Assembly: GCA_943788025.1 (NCBI GenBank)
Contig: CALSOR010000016.1
Span: forward strand, 1-64,000
Source of the DNA: JABAAE01 sp905480545
Lineage (GTDB): Bacteria; Planctomycetota; Planctomycetia; Pirellulales; Pirellulaceae
Length of the DNA stretch: 64,000 nucleotides
Reading direction: 5' to 3'
The stretch's first letter is position 1; each line of letters begins with the position of its first letter. The translations under genes and the position numbers were made by a program. Under the pieces are notes generated by a model. That model had not been told where the DNA came from and made no database searches. It was given only the letters and a program-made list of their open reading frames with translations. Positions 8,909 through 18,377 of this stretch are shown here, in pieces.

Positions 8909-9494
8909 CTAAATCAAGCCCTCAAGTTCGCGTCGCAATCACGATAAAAACCGTGATTTCACGGGGTAAAGTGTCCAAACGCTGGCTTCAAATTCTTTTG
9001 AGATTTCTGCCGTAGGTCGACCTGTTCGAACCAATTCTCTCAAGGCCAACCAAGTCGAATCGGCAAAATCGTTTTGCATCGCTTCCATCGCAGCGGCGAC
9101 TAACTGACGCGCATAATTCAAATCCCAAGTTGACTCGGCGATCTTCCGAGAGGGCAAATTTGTAAACACACTGGTAGCTGCGTCTAAAAGTGTCGGTGAT
9201 TTTTTTTCGACTTAACTCACGATGTCGATTCAGCATGACCGTTCGTAACCAGCCCCGAAAACTCTTGGTTGGATCGTATTCCCATTTGGGTAGTTTTTGA
9301 TACCAAATCGAAAGGACGTCCTGAACCAAATCCGCTGCACCTTGGTTTTGAAGACCAACTTTTCGACTTCAATAAAAAATCAACGGCGTATAAAGTTCGA
9401 CAAAACGAGACCACGCTGTTGACGGATTCGTTGATGACGATTGGCTGGCCGAAGAGGTCAGCCGGAGCAGTAAGCTTTCTGATGTTGATTGCAT
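8909..9494 (-). pseudogene. Decayed ECF RNA polymerase sigma factor
   Basis: Reconstructed ECF sigma factor of planctomycete type, about 195 codons. From ATG 9494 it reads SESLLLRL, then WSRFVELYTPLIFY, a TGA at 9369-9371 where Trp is expected, then SRKVGLQNQGAADLVQDVLS (region 2) and FRGWLRTVMLNRHREL. The frame then breaks at the eight-T run 9200-9207. Dropping one base continues TNLPSRKIAESTWDLNYARQ into region 4 (STWLALRELV and YPVKSRFLS). A second TGA at 8939-8941 occupies an expected Arg, followed by LRRELEGLI and TAG. Two nonsense codons plus a frameshift indicate loss of function. Neither TGA is at a Cys position, so selenocysteine is unlikely here. Confidence 0.7.
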
Positions 9495-9521
9495 TGCGGG
9501 GTGTTTTTTGTTTTTACTTTA

Positions 9522-10118
9522 TCAACAATTTCGGTATTTGTCGTTCAGTCCGATACCTTCAACGATCATGGGCAAGATTTTCTCGATGCGGCTTTGCTTG
9601 GTTTCGGCACGTTTGGCGGATGAAACGTAATCAGTGTACTCGCGTTGTTTTCCTTTGGTCATTTTTGAGAAGCTTATTTTGGCAGACCGGTGTTTTGATA
9701 ACGCAGTGAAAAGTTCGCTCGGAATCTCAAGCGGCTTGTTGCGATCTGGTTTGATTTCCGCTCCGTCGACAACAATTTGGATGGCAGCTTTAACGTAACT
9801 CTTGATCACTCGTGGTTTGATTTCTTTTGAAGAGGTTATCCGCCATTGCCGCAGTGCTTTCGTCTTTCCTTCGCCTGCATTGATGAGCAGATTGTTTTTG
9901 TCGTCGATTAACGCGCCCTGGAAAAACCAAAGTCCAAAGTAGGATTGAAACGCTCCGATGCCGACAACGTTTTTGCCGCCAGACGTGTAGCACAGCGAAC
10001 CCCACTTGATCGTCTCCTCAAGTTCGGTCGAATTTAGGATTTTGCGAAGTTTGATCAGTTCGTCGCGGAATTTTTCTATGCCGGCAATAAATTCGTCAAC
10101 GGTTTTAAAGCGTTTCAT
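9522..10118 (-). CDS. YdeI/OmdA-like DUF1801-type protein
   Basis: A 198-residue protein opening FKTVDEFIAGIEKFRDELI, with LEETIKWGSLCYTSGGKNVV in the middle and a C-terminal helical part (AKRAETKQSRIEKILPMI). This order matches YdeI/OmdA-like proteins with an N-terminal DUF1801 fold, described as bacteriocin-protection or OmpD-associated proteins. Biochemical activity is not established. No signal peptide is seen, so it is probably cytoplasmic. It precedes the sigma-factor remnant on the same strand by 27 bases, and its start faces the sulfatase gene. Confidence 0.8.
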   Translation of the reverse strand: MKRFKTVDEFIAGIEKFRDELIKLRKILNSTELEETIKWGSLCYTSGGKNVVGIGAFQSYFGLWFFQGALIDDKNNLLINAGEGKTKALRQWRITSSKEIKPRVIKSYVKAAIQIVVDGAEIKPDRNKPLEIPSELFTALSKHRSAKISFSKMTKGKQREYTDYVSSAKRAETKQSRIEKILPMIVEGIGLNDKYRNC

Positions 10119-10251
10119 TTAAAACGACCCGATTTTGTGTATCGGATCCCAGTATATCAAAACGAACTCGTACGGTTTGCCGCTCGCTCCATCGAAAATA
10201 AGTTGAAACCAGCTTAAGATAAAAGCTAGTGAACATCATTTTGGAAATCAA

Positions 10252-12180
10252 ATGGCGAATCAATTGTTGAACCTTCGGCAGTCTCTCTTCTTTTTCATTG
10301 CTACCCTTTCTTTGGCAGGAAATCTGAACGCAGCGGATCGGCCCAACATTGTTTGGATCGTGTCCGAGGATAACTCAATTCACTACCTGGACCATTTTTT
10401 TCCTGGTGGTGCCATGGCCCCAAACATCGAAGCACTTGCCAAACAGGGCTTAACGTTCGACAACGCTTTTTCCAACGCTCCGGTTTGCTCAGTCGCCAGA
10501 ACGACCTTGGCAACCATGTGTTACGGTCCGCGAATCGGGACTCAGTTTCACCGGCGTTATCAATTGGCTCCGATGCCTGATGGTTTGAAGATGTTTCCTG
10601 CTTATTTGCGTGACGCAGGTTACTACACGACCAATAATTCAAAGAAAGATTACAACGCGGTCGAAGGGCAGGGAGTTTGGGATGAGTCTTCGAAACGAGC
10701 GAGTTGGCGAAATCGAACCAGCAAGTCGCAGCCGTTCTTTCATATGGAGTCGCATGCACAATCCCACGAAGGTTCTTTGCATTTTAATGCAGCGACGCTC
10801 AACAATGAAAAAACACAAACCGATCCAGCATCGATAAAATTGGCAGATTATTTCCCAGAGACAGAGACATTCCGTTACACGCATGCTCGTTACCACGATC
10901 GAATGAAGATTATCGATGACATGGTCGGAAAGACGATTCAACAATTGGAGGACGACGGTCTGCTGGATGATACATTTGTGTTTTACTTTGGCGATCATGG
11001 TGGCGTTTTGCCACGCGGAAAAGGCTACATCTATGAATCCGGCTTGCATGTTCCATTGGTTGTGCGTGTTCCCAAGAACTATCGCCATTTGGTAAATGCC
11101 GATACTGATAAAGAATGGAACGGCACTCGGGTTAAAGGTTTTGTCGAGTTCGTTGACTTTGGAGCGACGACGTTAAGTTTGGCGGGAGTTGATCTTCCTA
11201 AAGGAATCGACGGCAAGCCTTTTCTTGGAAAGTCTGTTTCTTTAAAAGAAGTCAACGCCCGCGATGAGACATTCGGATACGCCGATCGATTCGACGAAAA
11301 ATACGATTTCGTTCGATCGGTCCGTGTCGGAAACTTTCAGTACATCCGCAACTTTCAGCCGTATCTTCCGGACGGTTTGCAAAATATTTATCGCTACAAA
11401 ATGTTGGCATACAAGGAATGGGAGCAACTGTTTCACGCAGGGAAATTAAATGCGGTTCAATCGCAGTTTTTTCAATCCAAGGCATGCGAGATGCTTTTTG
11501 ATTGCAAGTCCGATCCCCATCAGGTCATTAATCTGGCGTCTGATCCCAAGTTCAGAAATGTCCTAACGGACCTTCGGACTCGGTTGCAAAAGCGAATGAC
11601 TGCGATGCCTGATTTGAGTCTGTTTCCCGAAAGTCACTTGGCAAAGAATGCGATGGAAAACCCCGTTGTGTTCGGACAAGCAAACCGCGATCGGATTCGG
11701 TCGATGTCGGAGATTGCCGATTTAGCGTTGCTGCCATTTGCCCATGTAAAGGGAAAGATTTCGATGGCGCTGCAATCAAACGACGAAATGAAACGCTACT
11801 GGGCTGCGATGGTCTGCACTTCGTTTGGCGATTTGGCAAAAGGTCTCGCTGCTGATGTCACGCCATTGCTTAAAGATGAATCAGAAGTGGTCCGAATTCG
11901 TGCGGCAGAGTTTTTGGGGCGTGTTGGTTCAATCAATCCGCAAATTGCTTTGACCGAGTTAGTGAATCAAACCAGCGATCCGATTGTAGCGACGGAGGCC
12001 CTGAATTCGATTGTATGGTTCAAGGATTTTTTTGGTGGAAAGTATCCGGTGAAGCGATCTGAGTTTACGCCGAAAGTGATGGGAGCCGATGTGGACGACC
12101 GCTTAAATTACATCAATGGGATTCCGTATCCCCGAAAACGACCGAAGAATCGGGCAAAGCAAAAAAAGAACCGGAAATAA
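10252..12180 (+). CDS. Sulfatase with variant active-site motif and HEAT-like C-terminus
   Basis: Type I sulfatases hydrolyse sulfate esters using a formylglycine made from Cys or Ser. After a signal peptide (FFFIATLSLAGNLNAAD) the protein has RPNIVWIVSEDNS, Cys79 in CSVARTTL, and FYFGDHGGVLPRGKGY with further metal-ligand residues. The motif reads C-S-V-A-R instead of the classical C-x-P-S-R, so Pro is replaced by Val. The C-terminal ~130 residues (DEMKRYWAAMV, VRIRAAEFLGRVG) look like HEAT repeats. The overall pattern resembles N-sulfoglucosamine sulfohydrolase-like enzymes, so a substrate from sulfated polysaccharides is likely but unproven. Probably periplasmic. No associated transporter is adjacent. 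Confidence 0.88.
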   Translation: MANQLLNLRQSLFFFIATLSLAGNLNAADRPNIVWIVSEDNSIHYLDHFFPGGAMAPNIEALAKQGLTFDNAFSNAPVCSVARTTLATMCYGPRIGTQFHRRYQLAPMPDGLKMFPAYLRDAGYYTTNNSKKDYNAVEGQGVWDESSKRASWRNRTSKSQPFFHMESHAQSHEGSLHFNAATLNNEKTQTDPASIKLADYFPETETFRYTHARYHDRMKIIDDMVGKTIQQLEDDGLLDDTFVFYFGDHGGVLPRGKGYIYESGLHVPLVVRVPKNYRHLVNADTDKEWNGTRVKGFVEFVDFGATTLSLAGVDLPKGIDGKPFLGKSVSLKEVNARDETFGYADRFDEKYDFVRSVRVGNFQYIRNFQPYLPDGLQNIYRYKMLAYKEWEQLFHAGKLNAVQSQFFQSKACEMLFDCKSDPHQVINLASDPKFRNVLTDLRTRLQKRMTAMPDLSLFPESHLAKNAMENPVVFGQANRDRIRSMSEIADLALLPFAHVKGKISMALQSNDEMKRYWAAMVCTSFGDLAKGLAADVTPLLKDESEVVRIRAAEFLGRVGSINPQIALTELVNQTSDPIVATEALNSIVWFKDFFGGKYPVKRSEFTPKVMGADVDDRLNYINGIPYPRKRPKNRAKQKKNRK

Positions 12181-12329
12181 TTGTGGAAGAAGTTTGTCGT
12201 CTTAATCGCATGAATTCGCTGTTTTTGCGAGAACTTTCTTCGTTCGGAACTCTCTTTTACGAATGATTCTGTAGGACCGGTTTGTTGCTTTGATGACAAT
12301 CGGGGGTTTGTTTTCTAGAATTCAGGCAC

Positions 12330-13259
12330 ATGTTTACTTCACGAATTGCTGGAATCCCAGCCCATTTGGCAACACAGATTTTTGGTTTAAACGACCAAAA
12401 CCTTCGGGAGCTGCGCGAGCGGCACGAGGTTGATATTTTATATCGTGATGGCGAAATCAGAGTCAGTGGTGAAACCAACGAAGTTGTTGCGGCAACAAAG
12501 ACCTTGGAACGTTTGCGGGCTGAAGCTGAGCGGAACGGGTCGGTGACCCTTTTTCAGAAACCGTTTGATGGCGACACTTTACCGGCGAATTCGATTGGCA
12601 TCCAATCGTCAATCGATATCGTGCAGAAGGGGAAAGAGGTTCGCCCTAAAACACCCGGTCAGCAGCTTTATGCGGATGCGATTCGCGAACACGACGTTGT
12701 TTTTTCGATGGGTCCGGCAGGAACAGGCAAGACCTATCTTGCGAGCGCCATGGCGGTGGAAGCACTAAAGAACAAACAGATCCGCAAGATCGTTTTGGTT
12801 CGCCCCGCAGTCGAGGCGGGTGAGAGTTTAGGGTTTTTGCCAGGCGATTTGTACGCAAAGATCAATCCGTATCTGCGACCGTTGTTGGATGCGATCCAGG
12901 AGATGATTGACTACGACCAAGTTCAAGAGTTAATGTCTCGTGATGTTATTGAGGTGGCGCCGTTGGCCTATATGCGTGGCCGAACGTTAAACGATGCGTT
13001 TATCATCTTAGATGAGGCGCAGAACACGACTGTATCGCAAATGAAAATGTTTCTGACTCGGATGGGCACCAATTCGAAAATTGTCGTTTCCGGCGATACA
13101 ACTCAAACCGATTTGCCAAGCCACCAGAAAAGTGGTTTAACCGATGCTGTCCAGCGATTGAAAGACATCAAAGGGATTAAAATCGTTAAACTTGGTAAAG
13201 AAGACATTGTCCGGCACCGATTGGTGCAAGATATCGTGTTGGCTTACGACAAAGGCTAA
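12330..13259 (+). CDS. phoH: PhoH-family ATPase
   Basis: PhoH proteins are cytoplasmic P-loop ATPases thought to act in RNA metabolism. The first ~60 residues resemble a KH-like RNA-binding module (VDILYRDGEIRVSGETNEV). The Walker A GPAGTGKT lies at about residue 127 and Walker B FIILDEAQN at about 224, with SGDTTQTDLP shortly after. The length of 309 fits PhoH-like proteins. It starts the co-directional block with PgpH and YbeY, an order common in bacteria, which suggests linked roles in RNA and ribosome maturation. Confidence 0.93.
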   Translation: MFTSRIAGIPAHLATQIFGLNDQNLRELRERHEVDILYRDGEIRVSGETNEVVAATKTLERLRAEAERNGSVTLFQKPFDGDTLPANSIGIQSSIDIVQKGKEVRPKTPGQQLYADAIREHDVVFSMGPAGTGKTYLASAMAVEALKNKQIRKIVLVRPAVEAGESLGFLPGDLYAKINPYLRPLLDAIQEMIDYDQVQELMSRDVIEVAPLAYMRGRTLNDAFIILDEAQNTTVSQMKMFLTRMGTNSKIVVSGDTTQTDLPSHQKSGLTDAVQRLKDIKGIKIVKLGKEDIVRHRLVQDIVLAYDKG

Positions 13260-13379
13260 GTTCAACGGTAAATTTCAGCTTTGTGTCGCGACGTTTCCAT
13301 TGGCAAAAAAATGCATGCTTGATTATCGAAAACTGTCGCGTATTTTTTCTCGGTTCGAATCCCCGGTTGCACCCTAACA

Positions 13380-15704
13380 ATGGTCACAGGCGGTAGCTCA
13401 CCCAAGAGCAATCGGTTTTCATTTGCGCTTCCCAAAAGCCGATTCGAATGGATCTCGCGTTTCTTATATCGGGGAGAAATTTGGGGACGGAGTTTGATAT
13501 GCCTGCTTGCAATGATTGCAATTTGGTTGGGGACCGGTGCATGGAATCCCCCATTTCCGTATAGAACCCGGTATGTTCCCAACCGCGAAATCGTTGCCCG
13601 AACCCTCTTCGAGTTCGAAAACGAAACTTTGACTCGCGAAAAGCAGGCGATTGCCGTAAGTCAAATGCAATGCATCTACACGAATGATCCAGCCAAGCTG
13701 AATTTGGTTGAAGCGCGGCTGAAGGAGAAGCTTTTCGCAGTTGTCGAAAGCAAGGAGTATGACGCCGAATTGGCTGAAGAGTTTTTTCTTGCCGAGCGAC
13801 TTGATGGTGATGCGGAAAAAAACGCTCAGGAAATAGAAACAAAGTTCACTGAATTCAAAAAAGAACTGGACGCTGATCCGCGGCTGGAAAAGTTGACACC
13901 ATTAATCAGTGAAATACTTGAGCCGTATCGGCGGCGCGGCTTGCTGAAGTCGCTGCAGCATGAGGTTGTTCAGGGACTCTCGACATCGATCGTTGTCATA
14001 CAAAAAAATGACCCCGAAGATATGTCGGTTGAGGAAGTCAAGGATGTTCGGATTACCGTCTTGTTTCCAGGTTTATCCGACTCGATCAGTAAAATACTGG
14101 AGGATCAAAAAGCGTTTACTGATACCAAAGCTGTCGCTGATCGGATCGCTGAATACCTGTTTGACAACTTTCCTGAAACGTTAAAGCTAGATGTGGAGCG
14201 AACAGCCAATAGTCGGAATAAGGAACGCGAGGAAGTTCCGATCGAAAAGAAAAGATATAAAATCGGGGATAAATTAAGTTACGACACAGGGGAGTTAGAT
14301 CGTCGAGATGGAATTATTGGTGGTATTCCGCTGGATAAAGCTGACATTCGAATTCTTCAGGCAGAGCATGATGCGTATGTAAGAAATCTCAACGCGACGG
14401 AGAGGCTTATTTATTCCGCGGCGGATTTTGGGCTCTACACCGCGGTTTTTCTGCTGTGCGGCGCCTTTATTTACTATCGAGAAAGAAAGATCATTCGCGA
14501 GTTTGGACGGTTTAGTCTGGTCCTCGCTTCGTTTGTTTTGACGATTATCGCGGCGTGGATGATTGATGATAGTTGGCGGGCAGAGATCGTTCCAATCTCT
14601 CTGTTTTCTATGGTGATTTCGATTGCTTTCAGGCACGAAGTCGCCTGGATTTTGGGTGCATGTGCGTCACTGGTGGTCACCTATTCCATGGGAATGGGGC
14701 TAACCGATTTTGTCATTTTCGTTTCGGCTGTTACCACAGGCAGTTATTTGTGTAATGACATTTCCAGCCGAACACGATTGTTCTATGCCGGCTTATTGAT
14801 GGCTGTTGTTACGTTCGCTACCGCAATCGGAGCTGGGATTCTGGTTGGCCACGCGCCAAATTGGGAGATAGTCGTTTCAAATCAAATCTTGCTTGCGGCA
14901 TGGTTTGCGTTTTGTGCATTCCTCAGCGGCCTTTTGATCACGGTCTTTCTGCCGTTTGTGGAAAAAATATTCGACGTGCAGACTGATTTGACACTTCTTG
15001 AATGGAGCGATCCATCACACGAACTTTTGCATAAAATGATTCAACGTGCACCCGGGACTTATAATCACAGTATCAATGTCGCGTCGATTGCCGAGAATGC
15101 AGCGGAATCGATTGGAGCGAACGGATTGCTCTGCCGTGTTGCAGCGTATTATCATGACATCGGGAAGATTCTAAAACCTGAATATTTTGTTGAGAACCAA
15201 ACCTCTGGGCAGAATAAGCATGACACGTTGGTGCCTGCGATGAGTTCCATAGTGATCATTGCACATGTCAAGGACGGAGTGGAGTTAGCCCGGAAACATC
15301 GACTTCCGGAATGCATGATTGACATGATCGAGCAGCACCATGGCACGACGATGGTGGAGTATTTTTACCGGCAAGCAGTCAAGGAAGCCAAGGAAAACGG
15401 GGCGGAAGAAGAGGTCGACGAATCCAACTTTCGTTATCCCGGTCCGAAGCCTCAAACGAAAGAGGCATGTGTCATGATGCTTTCCGATGCGGTTGAAAGT
15501 GCGTGTCGAACGCTGACGGAACCGGCGCCAGCACGCATCGAAAGCCTTGTCAAAGAGATTTCAGCGAAACGTTTAAATGAGGATCAGTTCAGCGAATGCC
15601 CGCTTACGCTCAAAGAGTTGCATATGATCGAGCAAAGTTTGATAAAATCTCTAATTAGTGTCTATCACAGTCGTATCAAATACCAAGAGCAACCCGGCGA
15701 ATGA
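13380..15704 (+). CDS. PgpH-type 7TM HD-domain phosphodiesterase
   Basis: Membrane HD phosphohydrolases of this family (PgpH) degrade cyclic di-AMP. One N-terminal span (LICLLAMIAIWLGTGAW) is followed by a long extracytoplasmic 7TMR-HDED region up to about residue 340. About seven membrane segments span 355-535, then a cytosolic HD domain at about 550-720 with APGTYNHSINV and the HDIGK signature at about residue 591. The stop overlaps the YbeY start by four bases (ATGA), so translation is probably coupled. Cyclic di-AMP as substrate is inferred from the family. Confidence 0.92.
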   Translation: MVTGGSSPKSNRFSFALPKSRFEWISRFLYRGEIWGRSLICLLAMIAIWLGTGAWNPPFPYRTRYVPNREIVARTLFEFENETLTREKQAIAVSQMQCIYTNDPAKLNLVEARLKEKLFAVVESKEYDAELAEEFFLAERLDGDAEKNAQEIETKFTEFKKELDADPRLEKLTPLISEILEPYRRRGLLKSLQHEVVQGLSTSIVVIQKNDPEDMSVEEVKDVRITVLFPGLSDSISKILEDQKAFTDTKAVADRIAEYLFDNFPETLKLDVERTANSRNKEREEVPIEKKRYKIGDKLSYDTGELDRRDGIIGGIPLDKADIRILQAEHDAYVRNLNATERLIYSAADFGLYTAVFLLCGAFIYYRERKIIREFGRFSLVLASFVLTIIAAWMIDDSWRAEIVPISLFSMVISIAFRHEVAWILGACASLVVTYSMGMGLTDFVIFVSAVTTGSYLCNDISSRTRLFYAGLLMAVVTFATAIGAGILVGHAPNWEIVVSNQILLAAWFAFCAFLSGLLITVFLPFVEKIFDVQTDLTLLEWSDPSHELLHKMIQRAPGTYNHSINVASIAENAAESIGANGLLCRVAAYYHDIGKILKPEYFVENQTSGQNKHDTLVPAMSSIVIIAHVKDGVELARKHRLPECMIDMIEQHHGTTMVEYFYRQAVKEAKENGAEEEVDESNFRYPGPKPQTKEACVMMLSDAVESACRTLTEPAPARIESLVKEISAKRLNEDQFSECPLTLKELHMIEQSLIKSLISVYHSRIKYQEQPGE

Positions 15705-16162
15705 GTTCGCAGTTTATTGTTGAAGTCATCGACAAACAGTCCACCTTATGCGTTGATGAGGGCAGATTGAGAGCGGCCGCGCGCGACATCCTTGTCGATA
15801 GTGAGTATCATGCGGCGGAAATTAGCATCGCCGTCGTCGGTGACGCAGAAATGCACCAGATGAACAATCAGTATTTGGCACACAATTATCCAACCGATGT
15901 CCTGAGCTTTCCTTTGGAAAAAACGAACCAGTTTCTGGCCGGCGAGATCATTGTCAGTTCGGAAACAGCCCAGAAACAAGCGAGCGAGAATGGACTGAGT
16001 GATTTCGATGAATTATTGTTGTACGTCGTGCACGGCACATTGCATCTGGTAGGTTTTGACGATAAGGATCCGAATGATCGTAAGCTTATGCGAGAGAAAG
16101 AAGCGGTTTACATGAAGAAATTTGGGGTCGATTTGCAAACTATCGTGAAAGATTACGAATGA
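15701..16162 (+). CDS. ybeY: Endoribonuclease/rRNA maturation factor YbeY
   Basis: YbeY is a metal-dependent RNase needed for 16S rRNA 3' maturation and ribosome quality control. The central part (YPTDVLSFPLE) and the metal-site motif HGTLHLVGFDD at 16031-16063 identify it. The consensus is HGxLHLxGYDH, so the third ligand His is Asp here; Asp could still bind metal. The length of 153 is typical. It overlaps both the preceding pgpH and the following CBS gene by four bases, a tight operon. Confidence 0.93.
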   Translation: MSSQFIVEVIDKQSTLCVDEGRLRAAARDILVDSEYHAAEISIAVVGDAEMHQMNNQYLAHNYPTDVLSFPLEKTNQFLAGEIIVSSETAQKQASENGLSDFDELLLYVVHGTLHLVGFDDKDPNDRKLMREKEAVYMKKFGVDLQTIVKDYE

Positions 16163-17484
16163 TTGCAACGTTATTTTGGATCTCAATTTGTTCCATCCTA
16201 ATTATTGTTCCGACTGCGATTGCGGCTCGTGTGCTGCACGAGTTTTCTAGGGCCGAATTAGAGTCGTATTGTCGTCGTCGAAATCAGCAAGAATTATTCG
16301 ACGAGGTCTTGGATTCGCACGACCAATTTGCATTGGGTGCTGAGGCACTTCAGTGGTTTGGTAATGCCTGCTTTTTGATCACCAGTTGTCTGTGGTTATT
16401 TTCGGTTGATGGAGATTTTTCTAACGCTGATGGAAGATTGATTGTCAACTTGCCCAAAGCCTATGAGCTGGGGATTTACATCGCCGCGTATACTCTTTTT
16501 TTAGTTTTGGTGAACAGTTGGATCCCATGGGCGGTGGTGAAACTTGCCTCGGCGCCGTTTCTGTTTCATACGTGGGGATTGTGGCAGTTCGTCAGCCAAT
16601 TGGCTTGGCCGTTTCGGATTGGGTACGCGGGAATGACATTCTTCGCAAATCGAATTGCGGGACATGTGGATGATGAGGATGCGGAAGAAGAAGCCTTGGA
16701 AGAGGAAATTCGGTCAATTGTGACCGCGGGGGAACGGGACGGATTATTGGAATCGCCAGCACGGGAGATGATTGAAGGTGTCATTGAGTTGGATGATATC
16801 GACGTCGGTGAGATCATGACGCCACGTTCCAAAGTCAATTCGCTGGATATTAATTTGCAGCCAGAAGATCTGATTCGTCAAGCGATTGAATTTGGGCATA
16901 CGAGAATTCCGATTTTCGAGGACGAATTGGACAATGTTGTTGGATTGCTTTTCGTGAAAGATCTATTGCCGATACTCTCGAAGGCACAATCAAAAGACGC
17001 AGATATTCGCTCGTGTCTGCGTCCGGCGCAATTCGTTCCCATGTCGATCCAGGGGGACGACTTGTTGCAAAGATTTAGGTCGGCGCGAAGTCATCTTTCC
17101 ATCGTCGTCGATGAATATCAGTCAGTTGTCGGCGTAGTGACCATCGAAGACGTCTTGGAAGAAATCGTTGGAGAGATCACCGATGAAACGGACAAGGTCG
17201 AGCAGCCGGAGTTTATTAGAGTAGATGATGATACGACCGAAGTGATGGCCACCGTTCACATTGACGATGTCAACGAGTTCATGAAAATCGATTTGCCGAA
17301 TTCTGATGAGTTCGATACTCTTGCCGGGTTTGTGGTGACTCGTTTTGGGCGAATTCCAAAATCGGGAGAGTCTTTTGTCGAGGGCAATGTCCGAATCGAA
17401 GTCCAGCAAGCGACGCGCAGGAAAATCGAACGGCTTCGGTTGTCCATTTTTGATGAGAACGATGATTCGGCTCTCGGCCGGTAG
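16159..17484 (+). CDS. HlyC/CorC-family membrane protein with CBS pair
   Basis: An integral membrane protein of the DUF21-CBS-CorC family, members of which act in divalent cation export or homeostasis. Hydrophobic segments occupy about residues 1-150 (FWISICSILIIVPTAIA and others). An acidic linker (DDEDAEEEALEEEIRSI) leads to two CBS motifs at about 215-340 (GEIMTPRSKV, VDEYQSVVGVVTIEDVLEEI). The CorC/HlyC transport-associated domain ends the protein (DEFDTLAGFVVTRFGRIP). It overlaps ybeY. The name hemolysin is historical; toxin activity is not implied. Confidence 0.9.
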   Translation: MIATLFWISICSILIIVPTAIAARVLHEFSRAELESYCRRRNQQELFDEVLDSHDQFALGAEALQWFGNACFLITSCLWLFSVDGDFSNADGRLIVNLPKAYELGIYIAAYTLFLVLVNSWIPWAVVKLASAPFLFHTWGLWQFVSQLAWPFRIGYAGMTFFANRIAGHVDDEDAEEEALEEEIRSIVTAGERDGLLESPAREMIEGVIELDDIDVGEIMTPRSKVNSLDINLQPEDLIRQAIEFGHTRIPIFEDELDNVVGLLFVKDLLPILSKAQSKDADIRSCLRPAQFVPMSIQGDDLLQRFRSARSHLSIVVDEYQSVVGVVTIEDVLEEIVGEITDETDKVEQPEFIRVDDDTTEVMATVHIDDVNEFMKIDLPNSDEFDTLAGFVVTRFGRIPKSGESFVEGNVRIEVQQATRRKIERLRLSIFDENDDSALGR

Positions 17485-17582
17485 TCTTGAATTTAAAAGG
17501 GTGTTTCGACAGCTAGCAATACCCTTTTCGATCATGTAACGACGATACACGGATAGTTCTGAGTGGTGATGGCACAAGTTTA

Positions 17583-18344
17583 ATGTCAGATGAAAAAACG
17601 GACGCGATTGTAATTCGAACTGTTGATTTCAGTGAGACCAGTAGCATCGTGACTTTTTTTACAAAAGATTTCGGGAAGATATCGGCGTTGGCGAAAGGAG
17701 CCCGTCGGAAGAAAGGTCCTTTCGAGTCTGCTCTTGACTTGCTGGCAACCTGTCGAATAGTGTTCCTCCACAAAACGGGAGATTCTCTTGATTTGTTGAC
17801 TGAGGCAAAATTGCAGCATCGCCTGCGGGCTTCGGAAAACGGATTGTCTCGATTGTATTCCAGTTACTACATGGCCGAATTGTTGCGAAATTTTACGGAT
17901 GAAATGGATCCACATCCGCGACTGTTTGACATCTCACTGGAGTGTTTGCGTGATCTTGAGAATTCAGATTTGGAGTATGAACCAACGGTATTGCGTTACG
18001 AACTCAGTTTACTGCAGGAGATTGGGCAAGCCCCGTCGCTGCGAAGATGCGTTGCTTGCGGACGAGATGTCGCTGCGTTGCATCGAATTGCGTTTGGCCT
18101 GCTAGCTGGAGGCGTGCTTTGCGATGGTTGTCGGAGGGGGCAACGTCGAATTGTAAGTTTGAGGGTCGAGGTTATCGAGATTCTCTCGGAATTTGGCGAT
18201 CCAAGTTCCAGCAATTGGCGTAACAACTCGTCCTACAAGAATCATGAAAAAGAAATTCGTCCGTTTGTAAACAATTATTTTGCTGAGTTATTGGGCAAAC
18301 GTCCTCGGATGTTTGGATACATTCCAATCTTAGGCAGATCGTAA
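17583..18344 (+). CDS. recO: DNA repair protein RecO
   Basis: RecO loads RecA onto gapped DNA with RecF and RecR. The N-terminal OB fold (AIVIRTVDFSETSSIVTFFT, then KGARRKKGPFESALDL) and a helical middle lead to a zinc-binding pair of Cys knuckles (CVACGRD near residue 155, then CDGC). This matches RecO at 253 residues. It lies in the same direction as the YbeY block with a gap of about 100 bases. Confidence 0.9.
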   Translation: MSDEKTDAIVIRTVDFSETSSIVTFFTKDFGKISALAKGARRKKGPFESALDLLATCRIVFLHKTGDSLDLLTEAKLQHRLRASENGLSRLYSSYYMAELLRNFTDEMDPHPRLFDISLECLRDLENSDLEYEPTVLRYELSLLQEIGQAPSLRRCVACGRDVAALHRIAFGLLAGGVLCDGCRRGQRRIVSLRVEVIEILSEFGDPSSSNWRNNSSYKNHEKEIRPFVNNYFAELLGKRPRMFGYIPILGRS

Positions 18345-18377
18345 ATCAAAGAGAACAGAGCGGGCAAGGAAGTCCAC

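Noticed and set aside
9369..9371. Third in-frame TGA, in the ECF sigma factor
   Set aside because: It falls where Trp is expected and sigma factors have no redox Cys there. Another TGA at 8939 falls on an expected Arg. With a frameshift in the same gene, decay is simpler than recoding.
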